From assembly GCA_034436555.1 (NCBI GenBank), contig DAOTUU010000003.1, forward strand, positions 72,432-136,431: a DNA stretch of 64,000 bases, in the 5' to 3' direction. Below the pieces are notes generated by a model. It made no database searches and was not told the DNA's origin. It saw nothing but the letters and a program-made list of their open reading frames with translations. Made by a program: the position numbers and the translations under genes. This stretch comes from JAFMJV01 sp034436555. Lineage in GTDB: Bacteria; Chloroflexota; Limnocylindria; Limnocylindrales; CSP1-4. Positions 23,810 through 34,103 of the stretch are shown piece by piece. Numbering within the stretch: position 1 is the first letter of the stretch; every line of letters begins with the position of its first letter.

Positions 23810-25146
23810 GTCCGCCGGCGGCCACCTCGAACGGGCGGGGTCGTCCCGCCCGCGCGGTCCGCGCATTCACCAGCGGCCTGGGCGCGGTGGGCAGCAAGGA
23901 GCTGCGCGGGCGGATGCGCGGCCGGCGCGCGTTCGTGGTGCTGACGATCTACCTGCTGCTGCTGTCGGGCTTCGCCTTCGGCATCTACGCCTACCTGCGC
24001 CAGCAGTCCGCTCTCGAGTCGGAGCGGCTGTTCCGTCAGGGCGTCATCAACGGCGTCGCGGACATGGCCCTGTCGGCGGACATCGGGCACGCCATCTTCA
24101 GCGGCCTGCTGCTGGTGCTGACGGTCCTCGTGCTGGTGCTCTCGCCCGCCTTCACCACGGGCGCCATCTCCATGGAGCGCGAGAAGCAGACGCTGGACCT
24201 GCTGGTGACGACGCCGCTGTCCACGCTGGGCATGGTCATCGGCAAGCTGGCCTCCGCGCTGTCCTACGTGTTCCTGCTCATCCTCGCCTCCATTCCGGTC
24301 ATGGCCATCGTGTTCGTGTTCGGGGGCGTGGGCCCCGAGGACCTGGTGCGCGCCTACGCGCTCCTGTTCTCGACCGCGTTCGGGATGGGCGCCATCGGCC
24401 TGTTCGTGTCGGCGCTCGTGCGGAGGACGCAGACCGCCACGGTCATCACCCTGATGGCGGTGCTCGGCATCACATTCGGCAGTGCCGCCGTCCACGAGCT
24501 GTGGCGCGTGCTGGGGACACAGTCCGCCAAGACGCAGACCGGCTTCATCCCCGTCCAGCGCTCGGGTGCGGCGCCACAGTCGCTGCTGTGGCTCAACCCG
24601 TTCGCGGGAGACCTGGACCTCATCTGCACGACCGCGCCGGATGGCTACGGGGCGGATACCTGCGGCTACGTGGCGCAGGTGACGGGCACGCCGTTCTTCA
24701 CCCTCGCTCCGCCATCCGAGTGCCCGGACGGTGGGCCCTGCGCCCGAGCGGTCATGGTGGAGGGCGACGGGGGCGGAGGGATGTGGCGCGCGGTGGCCGT
24801 CGACGATGCCGCCGTTCCCATCGCGGTGGGTGTGGCCGCCGGTGTCCCGGGCGACGGGGCCGAGGCGGGCGTGTCGGGAGCGCTGCCGCCATTGGGCTTC
24901 CCACGCGACCGCCTGTGGCCCCAGATCGCCCTCAGCTACCTCGGTCTCGGGGCGGTGCTGACGCTCCTGGCGGCCCAGCTCGTGGCGCCGACCCGCCGCT
25001 GGCGCATCCGCCGCTCGGGCGCTCCGGCGGGCCCGGAGTGGGCACCGCCGGCAAGCTGGCGCGACCCTGAGGCCGACCCGACCCCTCGCGACCTGTCCGC
25101 ACTCCATGGCGAGCCTCCGGACGCCGACACCAGCCCCACGAGGTGA
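23806..25146 (+). CDS. ABC-2 type permease
   Basis: A 446-residue membrane protein, the permease partner of the ATPase. The N-terminus has GLGAVGSKELRGRMRGRRAF (cytosolic helix before the first membrane segment), then TM segments around VVLTIYLLLLSGFAFGIYAY, LLLVLTVLVLVLSPAFTTGA and further ones to about residue 240. SMEREKQTLDLLVTTPLS is the classic ABC-2 EKQTLDLL motif. A soluble extracytoplasmic insert of about 120 residues follows, then a final TM (YLGLGAVLTLLAAQLVAPTR) and a proline-rich tail. The start is GTG in GTGA. ABC-2 permeases usually lack so large an insert. Confidence 0.9.
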   Translation: MSPPAATSNGRGRPARAVRAFTSGLGAVGSKELRGRMRGRRAFVVLTIYLLLLSGFAFGIYAYLRQQSALESERLFRQGVINGVADMALSADIGHAIFSGLLLVLTVLVLVLSPAFTTGAISMEREKQTLDLLVTTPLSTLGMVIGKLASALSYVFLLILASIPVMAIVFVFGGVGPEDLVRAYALLFSTAFGMGAIGLFVSALVRRTQTATVITLMAVLGITFGSAAVHELWRVLGTQSAKTQTGFIPVQRSGAAPQSLLWLNPFAGDLDLICTTAPDGYGADTCGYVAQVTGTPFFTLAPPSECPDGGPCARAVMVEGDGGGGMWRAVAVDDAAVPIAVGVAAGVPGDGAEAGVSGALPPLGFPRDRLWPQIALSYLGLGAVLTLLAAQLVAPTRRWRIRRSGAPAGPEWAPPASWRDPEADPTPRDLSALHGEPPDADTSPTR

Positions 25147-25150
25147 CGCG

Positions 25151-26902
25151 ATGACGCCAGATCCGCTCCTCCTCCAGATCCGCTCGGGACTGCGGCCCTA
25201 CCGCCGCCGGCTCTGGCTGCGCCGGATCGTGCGCGACGGGACACGTGTCGTGGCCGTCATGGCGGTCGCACTGCTGGGCGTGGCGATGGCGGCCCGCGCA
25301 TGGCCGCTGGAGATGGCGCCGGCCCTGGTCGCGGGGGTTCTCGTGGCAGGCATCGTCGCGCTGCTCATGGACGCCGCGCGCGTGCGTCCCACGCTCGCGG
25401 AGGCGGCGCTCGCGCTCGACGTCGAGCAGGGGCTGCGCGACCGGATCTCGTCTGCGCTGGAGCTGGCCGAGGTTCGGCCGGACCTCGCAGGGCCCATCGC
25501 GCCGACCGATGGGGCCGACGCATCGGAGGACCGACAGGTCGCCGAGCTCGTGCGGCTCCAGCGCCTCGATGCGGTGCACAGCCTCGCCACGGCCGACGCG
25601 CACGCGTTCCATCCTCGGGTGCCTCGTCGCACGGCGGCGGTGGCCGTCGCGGCGCTCGCGCTGGTGCTGCCCGCGGTCCTGCTGCCGAACCCGCAGTCCG
25701 CCGTGCTCGCGCAGCGCGATCGGCAGCGTGACGCGGCGGAACAGGAGGCGCGAAACCTCGAGGAGTCCGCTCGCCGGCTCGAGCAGGGTGCGACGACTCC
25801 GGATGCACGCACCCAGACCGCCGAGGAGCTGCGGCGTCTGGCCCGCGAGCTGCGCGACCGGCCCGACGACCTCGATGCGCAGCTGGCTCGCCTGGGCAGC
25901 CTCGAGGACTCGATCCGGGCACGCCTCGATCCGCGGACGGAGCAGCGGGCGGCGGCGGCCGCCACCCTGGCGCGGTCCCTCTCGCGCGCCGCCACCGGCG
26001 AGGACAGCAACCCCGCGGGCGACCCGAAGCAGGCCGCCCAGGATCTGTCCCGGCTTGGAGAGCAGCTGCCGCAGCTCGCGCCGGAGCGACGGGCGGAGCT
26101 GGTCAGGCAGCTCCAGGCATTGGACGCAGTGGCGCGGCAGACGAGTCCGGAGGCCCAGTCCGCGCTGCACGACGCGACGTCCGCCATCTCGAGCGGCGAT
26201 GACGCAGGGGCCCGAGAGGCACTCGACCGACTGGCACAGGCGCTCGCCACGGCGTCGGGCGACGTCCAGCGCAACCGTGCGCTCGCGCGAGCCGCCGGCG
26301 ACCTTCAGTCGGCACGTCGGACCCTCACCGCGGCCGCCGGCCAGCAGGGGCAGGGCCAGCAGGGGCAGGGCCAGCAGGGGCAGGGCCAGCAGGGCCAGCA
26401 GGGGCAGGGCCAGCAGGGCCAGCAGGGGCAGGGGCAGCAGGGGCAGGGCCAGCAGGGGCAGGGCCAGCAGGGGCAGCAGGGGCAGGGCCAGGGCCAGGGC
26501 CGGGGGCAGGGGCAGGGGCAGAGCGGTGGCGGCTCCCTGGGCGGTGGCGGGTCGAACGCGCGCTACCTGGGCACCGGTCGGGGCGGGAACAGCGGGTTCC
26601 GCGGGCCCACGTTGCCCAACCGCCAGTTCGGGACCGACGAGGTGGACACCGTCTACGCGGACTTCGCTCGATTGGGTCGCCCGGGCGACCCGACGTACGT
26701 GGCGGGCTCGGGCGGGACCGGCCAGACCCAGCAGGGCAGCGGCCAGGGCCAGGGCACCGACAACGGCGCGTTCGTGCCGTACACCCAGGTGCTCCAGGAC
26801 TTCCGTGACTTCGCGATCGAGGCGCTCGACCGGACGTACGTCCCGATCGACGTCAAGGACTACGTGCGTGACTACTTCGCGTCGCTCGGAGGCGACCGCT
26901 AG
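25151..26902 (+). CDS. DUF4175-like membrane-anchored coiled-coil protein with Gln/Gly-rich linker
   Basis: A 583-residue protein. Residues about 38-75 form two membrane helices and about 155-175 a third. The next 200 residues are alanine/arginine/glutamate-rich, strongly predicted coiled coil (e.g. AAEQEARNLEESARRLEQGA). Residues about 397-458 are a low-complexity run of GQQGQ units, followed by GGGS linkers and a C-terminal domain (YVPIDVKDYVRDYFASLGGD). The layout resembles DUF4175-type proteins of MoxR clusters. GAGG precedes the ATG by 5-9 nt. It lies between the ABC permease and moxR and probably scaffolds the complex; that is inference. Confidence 0.78.
   Translation: MTPDPLLLQIRSGLRPYRRRLWLRRIVRDGTRVVAVMAVALLGVAMAARAWPLEMAPALVAGVLVAGIVALLMDAARVRPTLAEAALALDVEQGLRDRISSALELAEVRPDLAGPIAPTDGADASEDRQVAELVRLQRLDAVHSLATADAHAFHPRVPRRTAAVAVAALALVLPAVLLPNPQSAVLAQRDRQRDAAEQEARNLEESARRLEQGATTPDARTQTAEELRRLARELRDRPDDLDAQLARLGSLEDSIRARLDPRTEQRAAAAATLARSLSRAATGEDSNPAGDPKQAAQDLSRLGEQLPQLAPERRAELVRQLQALDAVARQTSPEAQSALHDATSAISSGDDAGAREALDRLAQALATASGDVQRNRALARAAGDLQSARRTLTAAAGQQGQGQQGQGQQGQGQQGQQGQGQQGQQGQGQQGQGQQGQGQQGQQGQGQGQGRGQGQGQSGGGSLGGGGSNARYLGTGRGGNSGFRGPTLPNRQFGTDEVDTVYADFARLGRPGDPTYVAGSGGTGQTQQGSGQGQGTDNGAFVPYTQVLQDFRDFAIEALDRTYVPIDVKDYVRDYFASLGGDR
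26338..26524 (+). repeat. In-frame minisatellite coding for GQQGQ units
   Basis: About 185 bp built from near-identical 9- and 15-bp units (cagcaggggcaggg type). All are in frame with the host gene, with irregular 6- and 9-bp spacing suggesting slippage. Length is likely to vary between strains. Confidence 0.9.
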
Positions 26903-26911
26903 GAGGCAGGG

Positions 26912-27940
<1,029 letters not shown>

Positions 27941-27947
27941 GATCCAG

Positions 27948-28898
27948 ATGGCCTCCGAACCGATCCGTTCGGCCGCTGGCGGCACGCCTCGGCGTGCCGA
28001 CCTGCTCCCTTCGAGCATCGACCCCACGGTCTTCGACGAGGCGTTCCTGCGCCAGCTCGAGCGGCTGATGCTGGTCACCAAGGCCGCCGTCCGGGGCGGG
28101 CTGAAGGGTGTCCGGCGATCGGTCAAGCGCGGCCAGTCGGTGGAGTTCACGGACTATCGCGACTACGCCCTCGGCGATGACCTGCGAACCCTCGACTGGA
28201 ACGTCTACGCCCGCCTCGAGAGGCTGTTCATCAAGCTGTTCGTGGAGGAGGAGGACGTCACGGTCCACGTGCTGCTTGACGGATCGGCCTCCATGGACGC
28301 CGGCACCCCCGACAAGCTGGTCTACGGCAAACGGGCCGCGGCGGCCATGGCCTACATCGGCCTCGCGTCCTACGATCGGGTGAGCGTCGCGGTGCTCCAG
28401 GGGCGCGCAGCGCGCAGGTTCCCGCCGATGCGCGGCACCGGGCGCGTGCTGCAGCTGCTGGGTGACCTGTCGGCCGTCGCGGCCCATGCCGGACCCACGG
28501 ACCTTGCCGCGGCCGCCCGCCAGTATGCCGCCCAGCTGACCCAGCGCGGACCGCTCGTCCTCATCTCCGACCTGTTCGACGGAGCCGCCGACCGAGCCAT
28601 CTCGGAGCTGGCCGCGACACGCTGCGACGTCGCCGTGCTCCACACGCTCTCCCCGGAGGAGATCGACCCGCCGCTGGAGGGGGACCTCCGCCTGGTCGAC
28701 CGCGAGACCGGCGACGGCGTGGACGTGACCGCCGACCTGGTCCTGCTGGACGCGTACCGGGAGCGCCTGGCGGCCTGGCAGGCCACGCTCGATGATCATT
28801 GCCGGAGGCGCGGCGTGGCCTACATGCCCATCACCACCACCCTGCCGCTGGCCGACCTGGTGTACGCCGAGCTGCGCCGCCGACGGGTGGTCGCGTGA
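27948..28898 (+). CDS. DUF58 domain protein with vWA-like MIDAS
   Basis: A 316-residue DUF58 protein, the usual partner of MoxR ATPases. The core shows GLKGVRRSVKRGQSVEFTDY, RDYALGDDLRTLDWNVYARL and LFIKLFVEEEDVTVHVLLDG, the last leading into a D-G-S-A-S metal site of vWA type, then SYDRVSVAVLQGRAARRFPP and QRGPLVLISDLFDG. No membrane segment is seen, so it is cytosolic. The ATG at 27948 lies 7 nt after the moxR stop. It presumably links ATPase action to the two vWA membrane proteins downstream. Confidence 0.93.
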   Translation: MASEPIRSAAGGTPRRADLLPSSIDPTVFDEAFLRQLERLMLVTKAAVRGGLKGVRRSVKRGQSVEFTDYRDYALGDDLRTLDWNVYARLERLFIKLFVEEEDVTVHVLLDGSASMDAGTPDKLVYGKRAAAAMAYIGLASYDRVSVAVLQGRAARRFPPMRGTGRVLQLLGDLSAVAAHAGPTDLAAAARQYAAQLTQRGPLVLISDLFDGAADRAISELAATRCDVAVLHTLSPEEIDPPLEGDLRLVDRETGDGVDVTADLVLLDAYRERLAAWQATLDDHCRRRGVAYMPITTTLPLADLVYAELRRRRVVA

Positions 28899-28920
28899 TT
28901 CGCGCGATCGGGCGGGCCAC

Positions 28921-30960
28921 ATGAACCTGCTCGCCCCGCTGGGGCTGCTGGGCCTCGCGACGCTGCCCGTCATCGTGGCGTTCTACATGCTCCGGCTTCG
29001 CCGGGAGCAGCGATCGGTCAGCTCCACATTCCTGTGGCAGCACCTGGTGCGCGATGTGGAGGCCAACGCGCCGTGGCAGCGACTCCGCCGGTCGCTGCTG
29101 CTGCTGGTGCAGCTGCTCCTGGCGCTGTTGCTCGTGCTCGCCGTGGCGCGTCCCGTCGCAGAGCGGCCGGCGGGTCTCGCCCGGGACCTCGTGGTCGTCG
29201 TGGACGCCTCGGCGTCGATGAGCGCCACGGACGTGGCACCCGACCGGCTGAGCCGGGCCAAGCAGGCGGCCATCGCGGCGCTCGCGGACCTGCCGTCGGA
29301 CGGCCGGGTGAGCGTCATCGCGGCTGCGGAGAGCGCCCGCGTCGTGGTCAACGAGGCCCGCGACCGGGAGCGCGCGGCGCGCGCCATCGAGTCCATCGAA
29401 CCGTCGACGGCGGCAGCCGACCTGACCGACGCGCTCCGGCTGGCGGACGCGCTCGCGGCGCGCGCGACCGGTGCGGAGGTGCTCGTGGTCACCGATGACG
29501 CGGGCAACCCGACACCGCTGGTCCGGCTGGACGCCCCGGTGCGGGTGATCACCGTGGGTGACCGCGGCGACAACCAGGCGATCGCCGCGCTCGCCGTGCG
29601 TGCCGACCCATCGGGGTTGGAGCGGCAGCTGTTCGTGAGCGTGGCGAACCTCTCGGAGACCCGCGCCACGCGCCGGCTCCAGATCCTCGCCGACGGCGTG
29701 CCGGTCACGGCGCGAGACGTCGTGCTCGAGCCGCGGGTCCGGACCCAGGTGGTCATCGACGAGCTGCCTCCGGGCATCGCCACGGTCGAGGCACGGCTCG
29801 CCCGACCGGACGATCTCGCCGCGGTCGCAGGGCCACCGGACCTGCTGTCGGTGGACGACGCCGCCTGGGCCATCGTGCCCGACGACCGGCTGCGCCGGGT
29901 GCTGCTGGTGGGGCCCGGCAACGTCTACCTCCAGAACGCGCTGACGCTGTTGCCCAACATCGAGCTGTACGGCGCCACGCCGGGCGAGTGGGCGGGGCTG
30001 ACCGGCAGGGATCGCTTCGACCTGATGGTGTTCGACGGCTTCCTGCCCGAGGAGCTGCCGGACGTGCCCATCCTGGCCATCGCGCCGCCCCGCACGTCCG
30101 ACCTGGGCGCGGTCGGCGGTTCGATCGCGGTTCCGCCCGTGGGGGAGCCGCCCGCTGACGAGCCGCTGCTGCGGAACGTCGACCTGACGCGCCTCCACGT
30201 CGCCCGCGCCCAGCGGATGCAGACGCCGTCGTGGGCGCGCACCGTCCTTCCCTCCGACGCTGACACGCCGCTCATCTACAGCGGCCTCCGCGCCGGGCTG
30301 CCCACGACCGTCATCGCCTTCGACCTGCGCCAGAGCGACCTGCCGCTCCAGGTCGCGTTCCCGCTGCTGCTGTCCAACCTGACCGGCGAGCTGATGGGCC
30401 TGGGCGGCGACGCGAACGACCCCATCACCCCGGCGACGCCCGTCGATCTCGCCCTCCGGCCGGGCGTCCGGGCACTTCGGGTGACCCTCCCGGACGGCTC
30501 GATGCGGGAGGTGGCGCCAGGCGCCACCGGCGCAACGAGCGTGGCGTTCGTGGAGACAAGGCAGCTGGGCGTCTACCGCGTGGAGGAGGTGCGCGCGGCG
30601 GGTCTCCCCACGGTCACCATGGCGCCCGCGGCGTCACCCGGCGCCAGCCCGCCGCCGATCCGCGCACTCGATGCGCCCGACCGGTTCGCCGTGGACCTGC
30701 TGTCGGTCACCGAATCCTCGATCGCACCGGGTGACGGCGTCCGCCTGGCCGCGCTGGGCACGGACCCGGCCGATGGGCAGGTGGCCGCGGCCGGCACGGC
30801 GCGCGATGAGTGGTGGCCGCCGGTCGTGGCGCTGATCCTGCTGCTGCTGCTCGCCGAGTGGACGCTCTACGAGCGCGACGGCGCGCGACGCATCTGGGCA
30901 TCGGTCAGAGGCATCCGCCGGCGGGGCGTGCCCGTCCCGTCCGCCGGAGGGCGGCGCTGA
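28921..30960 (+). CDS. BatA-like membrane protein with vWA domain
   Basis: A 679-residue protein. The N-terminus is a BatA-type anchor: MNLLAPLGLLGLATLPVIVA, then FYMLRLRREQRSVSSTFLWQ and a second hydrophobic segment (LLLLVQLLLALLLVLAVARP). The vWA domain begins LVVVVDASASMSATD (MIDAS D-x-S-x-S) and is followed by beta-sandwich domains and a GATase-like fold (RRVLLVGPGNVYLQNAL; FDLMVFDGFLPEELPD). A last TM (VVALILLLLLAEWTLYERDG) near the end gives a cytosolic basic tail. It shares a TGATG junction with the next gene. The role is unknown but it fits a MoxR-dependent envelope complex. Confidence 0.9.
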   Translation: MNLLAPLGLLGLATLPVIVAFYMLRLRREQRSVSSTFLWQHLVRDVEANAPWQRLRRSLLLLVQLLLALLLVLAVARPVAERPAGLARDLVVVVDASASMSATDVAPDRLSRAKQAAIAALADLPSDGRVSVIAAAESARVVVNEARDRERAARAIESIEPSTAAADLTDALRLADALAARATGAEVLVVTDDAGNPTPLVRLDAPVRVITVGDRGDNQAIAALAVRADPSGLERQLFVSVANLSETRATRRLQILADGVPVTARDVVLEPRVRTQVVIDELPPGIATVEARLARPDDLAAVAGPPDLLSVDDAAWAIVPDDRLRRVLLVGPGNVYLQNALTLLPNIELYGATPGEWAGLTGRDRFDLMVFDGFLPEELPDVPILAIAPPRTSDLGAVGGSIAVPPVGEPPADEPLLRNVDLTRLHVARAQRMQTPSWARTVLPSDADTPLIYSGLRAGLPTTVIAFDLRQSDLPLQVAFPLLLSNLTGELMGLGGDANDPITPATPVDLALRPGVRALRVTLPDGSMREVAPGATGATSVAFVETRQLGVYRVEEVRAAGLPTVTMAPAASPGASPPPIRALDAPDRFAVDLLSVTESSIAPGDGVRLAALGTDPADGQVAAAGTARDEWWPPVVALILLLLLAEWTLYERDGARRIWASVRGIRRRGVPVPSAGGRR

Positions 30961-33900
30961 TGCTGCCGGTGTCCATCGCCAGCCCGGAGCTGCTCGCGCT
31001 CGGCATCGGCATCGTGGCAGCGACGCTCGTGCTGTCGGTGGCTGCGCGCCACCACCTGTCCAAGGGCCGCCGCCGCGTGAGCCTGGTGCTCCGGACCATC
31101 GTCGTGTCGGCGCTGGTGCTGGCGCTGGCGGGCCTGCGCCTGGAGCTGCCGGTGGACCGGCTGACCACGGTGTTCGTGATGGACCTGTCGGACTCCGTCG
31201 GCCCGGCGGGCCGGGAGGCGGCGCTCGCGTTCGTCCGGAGCGCCCTCGCGGCGCGACCCGGCGGCGACCAGGCGGCCGTCGTGGCCTTCGGGCGCGAGGC
31301 GCTCGTGGAGCGGCTGCCGGGCGAGTTCGGTGAGATCGACCGCATCGCCTCGGTGCCCACGCGCAGCGCCACAGACGTGGGCGGCGCGCTGCGCATGGCG
31401 TCGGCGCTGTTCCCGGACGAGACGCAGAAGCGCATCGTGCTGGTGAGTGACGGCAACGACACCACCGGTCGCGGCCAGTCGGAGGCGGCGCTGGCTGCCG
31501 CGCGCGGCGTGCGCATCGAGACGTACGAGGTGGGCCTGGGCGGCGCGGATGAGGTCATCGTGCAGCGCCTGACGACGCCCTCGGTCGCGCGCGTGGGCGA
31601 GGACATCACCGCCGAGGTCACCATCAGCTCCACGGTCGCCCAGCCAGCCACCGTGCGGCTGTTCGGGGACGGCCGCCAGGTGGCCGTCCAGTCCGTGCAG
31701 CTCGACGCGGGCACGACGCGCGTCGTGTTCACGCTGAACGCGGACGAGGCTGGCTTCCACACGTTCCGGGCGGTGGTGGAGGCGGCGCAGGACACGTTCG
31801 GTCAGAACAACCGCGCGGACTCCGACACGATCGTCAAGGGCGACCCGCGGATCCTGCTCGTGGCGGGCACGGAGCTGGCATCGCAGAACCTGCTCGCGGC
31901 GCTCGAGGCGGAGCGCCAGGACGTGGACGTGGTGACCGCCGACGGCGTGCCCGCCGATCTCGCGGAGCTCGCCTCGTACGACGCGGTGGTGCTGGTGGAT
32001 GTCGCCGCGAGCGATCTGGGCGCGGAGCGGATGCAGGCGCTCCAGGTGTACGTCCGCGACGTGGGTCGGGGTCTCGTGATGATCGGCGGCGAGGCGTCCT
32101 ATGGAGCCGGCGGCTATGCCCGGACGCCGCTGGAGGAGACGCTGCCGGTGCGCATGGAGGTGCGCGACCAGACGATGCAGCCGGACATCGCGCTCGTCGT
32201 GGTCATCGACGAGTCGGGCTCCATGGATGCCTGCCACTGCAACACCGCCGACCGCGACCGCGGCGCGGCGATCGCGGGCGTGCCCAAGGTGGACATCGGC
32301 AAGGAGGCCATCCTGCGCGCGGTGGCGGCGCTGACCGATCGTGACGAGTTCGGGGTGGTCGCGTTCAACGAGAACGCGCACTGGGTGATCGACACGGCGC
32401 CGCTGGGCGGCATCGGGGACGTCGAGAGCCAGATCGCGGGCATCACGGCGGGAGGCCAGACGAACATCTTCGCGGGCCTCTCGGCGGCCGTGGACTCCCT
32501 GGAGCGCTCCAGCGCGGAGCGGCGGCACATCGTGCTCCTGACGGATGGCTGGTCCAGCAGCGGCCGGTACGCCGAGCTGCTGGAGCGGATGAAGGCCGCC
32601 AACATCACGCTGTCGGCGGTGGGTGCCGGCGGCGGCGGCGCGAACGAGTTCCTGGCAGGCCTCGCGGAGCAGGGTGGCGGGCGCTACTGGCCGGCCTCGA
32701 ACCCGGCCACGATCCCCGACATCTTCCTCAAGGAGACGCAGCAGGCATCCGGCCAGCAGATCATCGAGGAGGCGTTCTTCCCGGTCCAGACCGGCGATTC
32801 GCCGATCCTGCGCGGCAGCGAGGCCGGGATGCCGCAGCTGCTCGGCTACAACGGCTCCACCCTCAAGCCAGCCGCTCAGGGCGTGCTGGCCACCGCCCGC
32901 GAGGACCCGCTGCTCGCCCAGTGGCAGTACGGCCTGGGCCGGGCGGTGGCCTGGACGTCGGACGCGAGCGGTCGCTGGGCGTCGGACTGGCTCGCCTGGG
33001 ACGGCTTCAACCGCTTCTTCTCGCAGCTCGTGGCATGGACGTTCCCGGGTGAGGAGTCCGGAGGGCTCGAGGCGGAGCTCGTCCCGGACGGGGATGCGAC
33101 GCGCCTCCGGCTCCGCTCCACGGAGCAGGACGGGACACCCCGCGACTTCTACGACACGACCGTGCGCATCACCGGGCCGGGCATCGAGCCCTTCGCGGTG
33201 CGCCTCGACCAGGTGGCGCCGGGCACGTACGAGGCGGCTCTCGGAACCCTGGACGCGGGCGCATACGCGATGCGCATCGACCAGACACAGCCGGGCAAGA
33301 GCCCGCTCGGTCGGACCGTCGTGCTCGTTGCGCCCACGCCCGCGGAATACCGGCTGCTGGGCACCAACGACCGTCTCCTTGCGGCGCTGCGCGGGGCCAC
33401 GGGCGGACGCGCGCTGGCCGGCGACGCGGCGCCTCGCGACGCCTGGACCCACGACGTCACGGGCACCACGTCGGCGCGCGACCTGTGGCCGTGGCTGCTG
33501 GTGCTGGCGCTGCTGCTGTGGCCCGTCGACGTGGGCGTGCGCCGGATGTCCATCGGGCGGGGTGACCTGGCGCTCGCCCGCGCGTGGATGACGGGACGCT
33601 GGGCGCGCCGGCGGCTGCCCGGGGAGCGGGCGGCCTCGGTGGATGCGATGCTCGCGGCGCGCGGCCGCGCCGGTGGCACCCGGACACGTGGCGCCCTCCG
33701 GACCGCCGGTGATGGGGAGTCCCTCGACGCGTCGGTCGCGACGCCCGCCTCCTCACCGATCACGGCATCACCGTCCGAACCGGCGCCCGCGGCACCGGCA
33801 ACGTCGCCGGCACGCAGCGCTGCGCCTGCGGCCGGAGTGGCGCGACCGGCGGCGCCGTCGAACATGGCCGCCCCCGCGGCTGCGCCGCGTCCCGCGACAC

Positions 33901-34013
33901 CCGCGACGCCGACGTCCATCCCGGCGGCACCCCCCACGATGCCTCCGGCCGCGGCCGCAGATGCGGACGGGATGGCCCGCCTGCGCGACGCGAAGAAGCG
34001 GGCGCGCCGCTGA
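30960..34013 (+). CDS. Large membrane protein with two vWA domains and a GATase-like domain
   Basis: A 1017-residue protein. Two N-terminal TM segments (ALGIGIVAATLVLSVAARHH and TIVVSALVLALAGLRLELPV) precede vWA 1 with VFVMDLSDSVGP (D-x-S-x-S). A beta domain and a GATase-like segment (YVRDVGRGLVMIGGEASYGA) follow, and then vWA 2 with LVVVIDESGSMDACHCNTAD, notable for a cysteine/histidine insert right after the MIDAS. C-terminal beta domains and a TM (LWPWLLVLALLLWPVDVGVR) lead to a tail of about 160 residues rich in Ala/Pro/Thr, ending KKRARR. It is the last gene of the operon, and a hairpin lies just after its stop. Confidence 0.88.
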   Translation: MLPVSIASPELLALGIGIVAATLVLSVAARHHLSKGRRRVSLVLRTIVVSALVLALAGLRLELPVDRLTTVFVMDLSDSVGPAGREAALAFVRSALAARPGGDQAAVVAFGREALVERLPGEFGEIDRIASVPTRSATDVGGALRMASALFPDETQKRIVLVSDGNDTTGRGQSEAALAAARGVRIETYEVGLGGADEVIVQRLTTPSVARVGEDITAEVTISSTVAQPATVRLFGDGRQVAVQSVQLDAGTTRVVFTLNADEAGFHTFRAVVEAAQDTFGQNNRADSDTIVKGDPRILLVAGTELASQNLLAALEAERQDVDVVTADGVPADLAELASYDAVVLVDVAASDLGAERMQALQVYVRDVGRGLVMIGGEASYGAGGYARTPLEETLPVRMEVRDQTMQPDIALVVVIDESGSMDACHCNTADRDRGAAIAGVPKVDIGKEAILRAVAALTDRDEFGVVAFNENAHWVIDTAPLGGIGDVESQIAGITAGGQTNIFAGLSAAVDSLERSSAERRHIVLLTDGWSSSGRYAELLERMKAANITLSAVGAGGGGANEFLAGLAEQGGGRYWPASNPATIPDIFLKETQQASGQQIIEEAFFPVQTGDSPILRGSEAGMPQLLGYNGSTLKPAAQGVLATAREDPLLAQWQYGLGRAVAWTSDASGRWASDWLAWDGFNRFFSQLVAWTFPGEESGGLEAELVPDGDATRLRLRSTEQDGTPRDFYDTTVRITGPGIEPFAVRLDQVAPGTYEAALGTLDAGAYAMRIDQTQPGKSPLGRTVVLVAPTPAEYRLLGTNDRLLAALRGATGGRALAGDAAPRDAWTHDVTGTTSARDLWPWLLVLALLLWPVDVGVRRMSIGRGDLALARAWMTGRWARRRLPGERAASVDAMLAARGRAGGTRTRGALRTAGDGESLDASVATPASSPITASPSEPAPAAPATSPARSAAPAAGVARPAAPSNMAAPAAAPRPATPATPTSIPAAPPTMPPAAAADADGMARLRDAKKRARR

Positions 34014-34020
34014 GCGACGC

Positions 34021-34046
34021 GCCGCATCGGACCTCCGATCTGCGGC
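34021..34046 (+). terminator. Hairpin after the ABC/MoxR operon
   Basis: GCCGCA pairs with TGCGGC and TCGG with CCGA around an ACCT loop, with a two-base bulge, 8 nt after the stop codon. No T-run follows, so it is either an intrinsic terminator of the weak high-GC type or an mRNA 3'-end stabiliser. Confidence 0.4.
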
Positions 34047-34091
34047 CCTGCCCGACCCCCGACCGCCGGGGCGCGGTCCGGCCGTCGGCGG

Positions 34092-34097
34092 TAGGCT
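34092..34097 (+). promoter_or_regulatory. -10 element of the lipoprotein gene (leaderless)
   Basis: TAGGCT, then 6 nt, then GTG at 34104. Confidence 0.45.
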
Positions 34098-34103
34098 TGT
34101 CGG

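Noticed and set aside
26338..26524. Possible CRISPR-like repeat array
   Set aside because: Units are 9-15 bp, contiguous, in frame and without unique spacers; it is a coding minisatellite.
30867..33452. 861-codon minus-strand open frame opposite the double-vWA gene
   Set aside because: His/Arg-rich antisense shadow; the plus-strand gene has clear MIDAS motifs.
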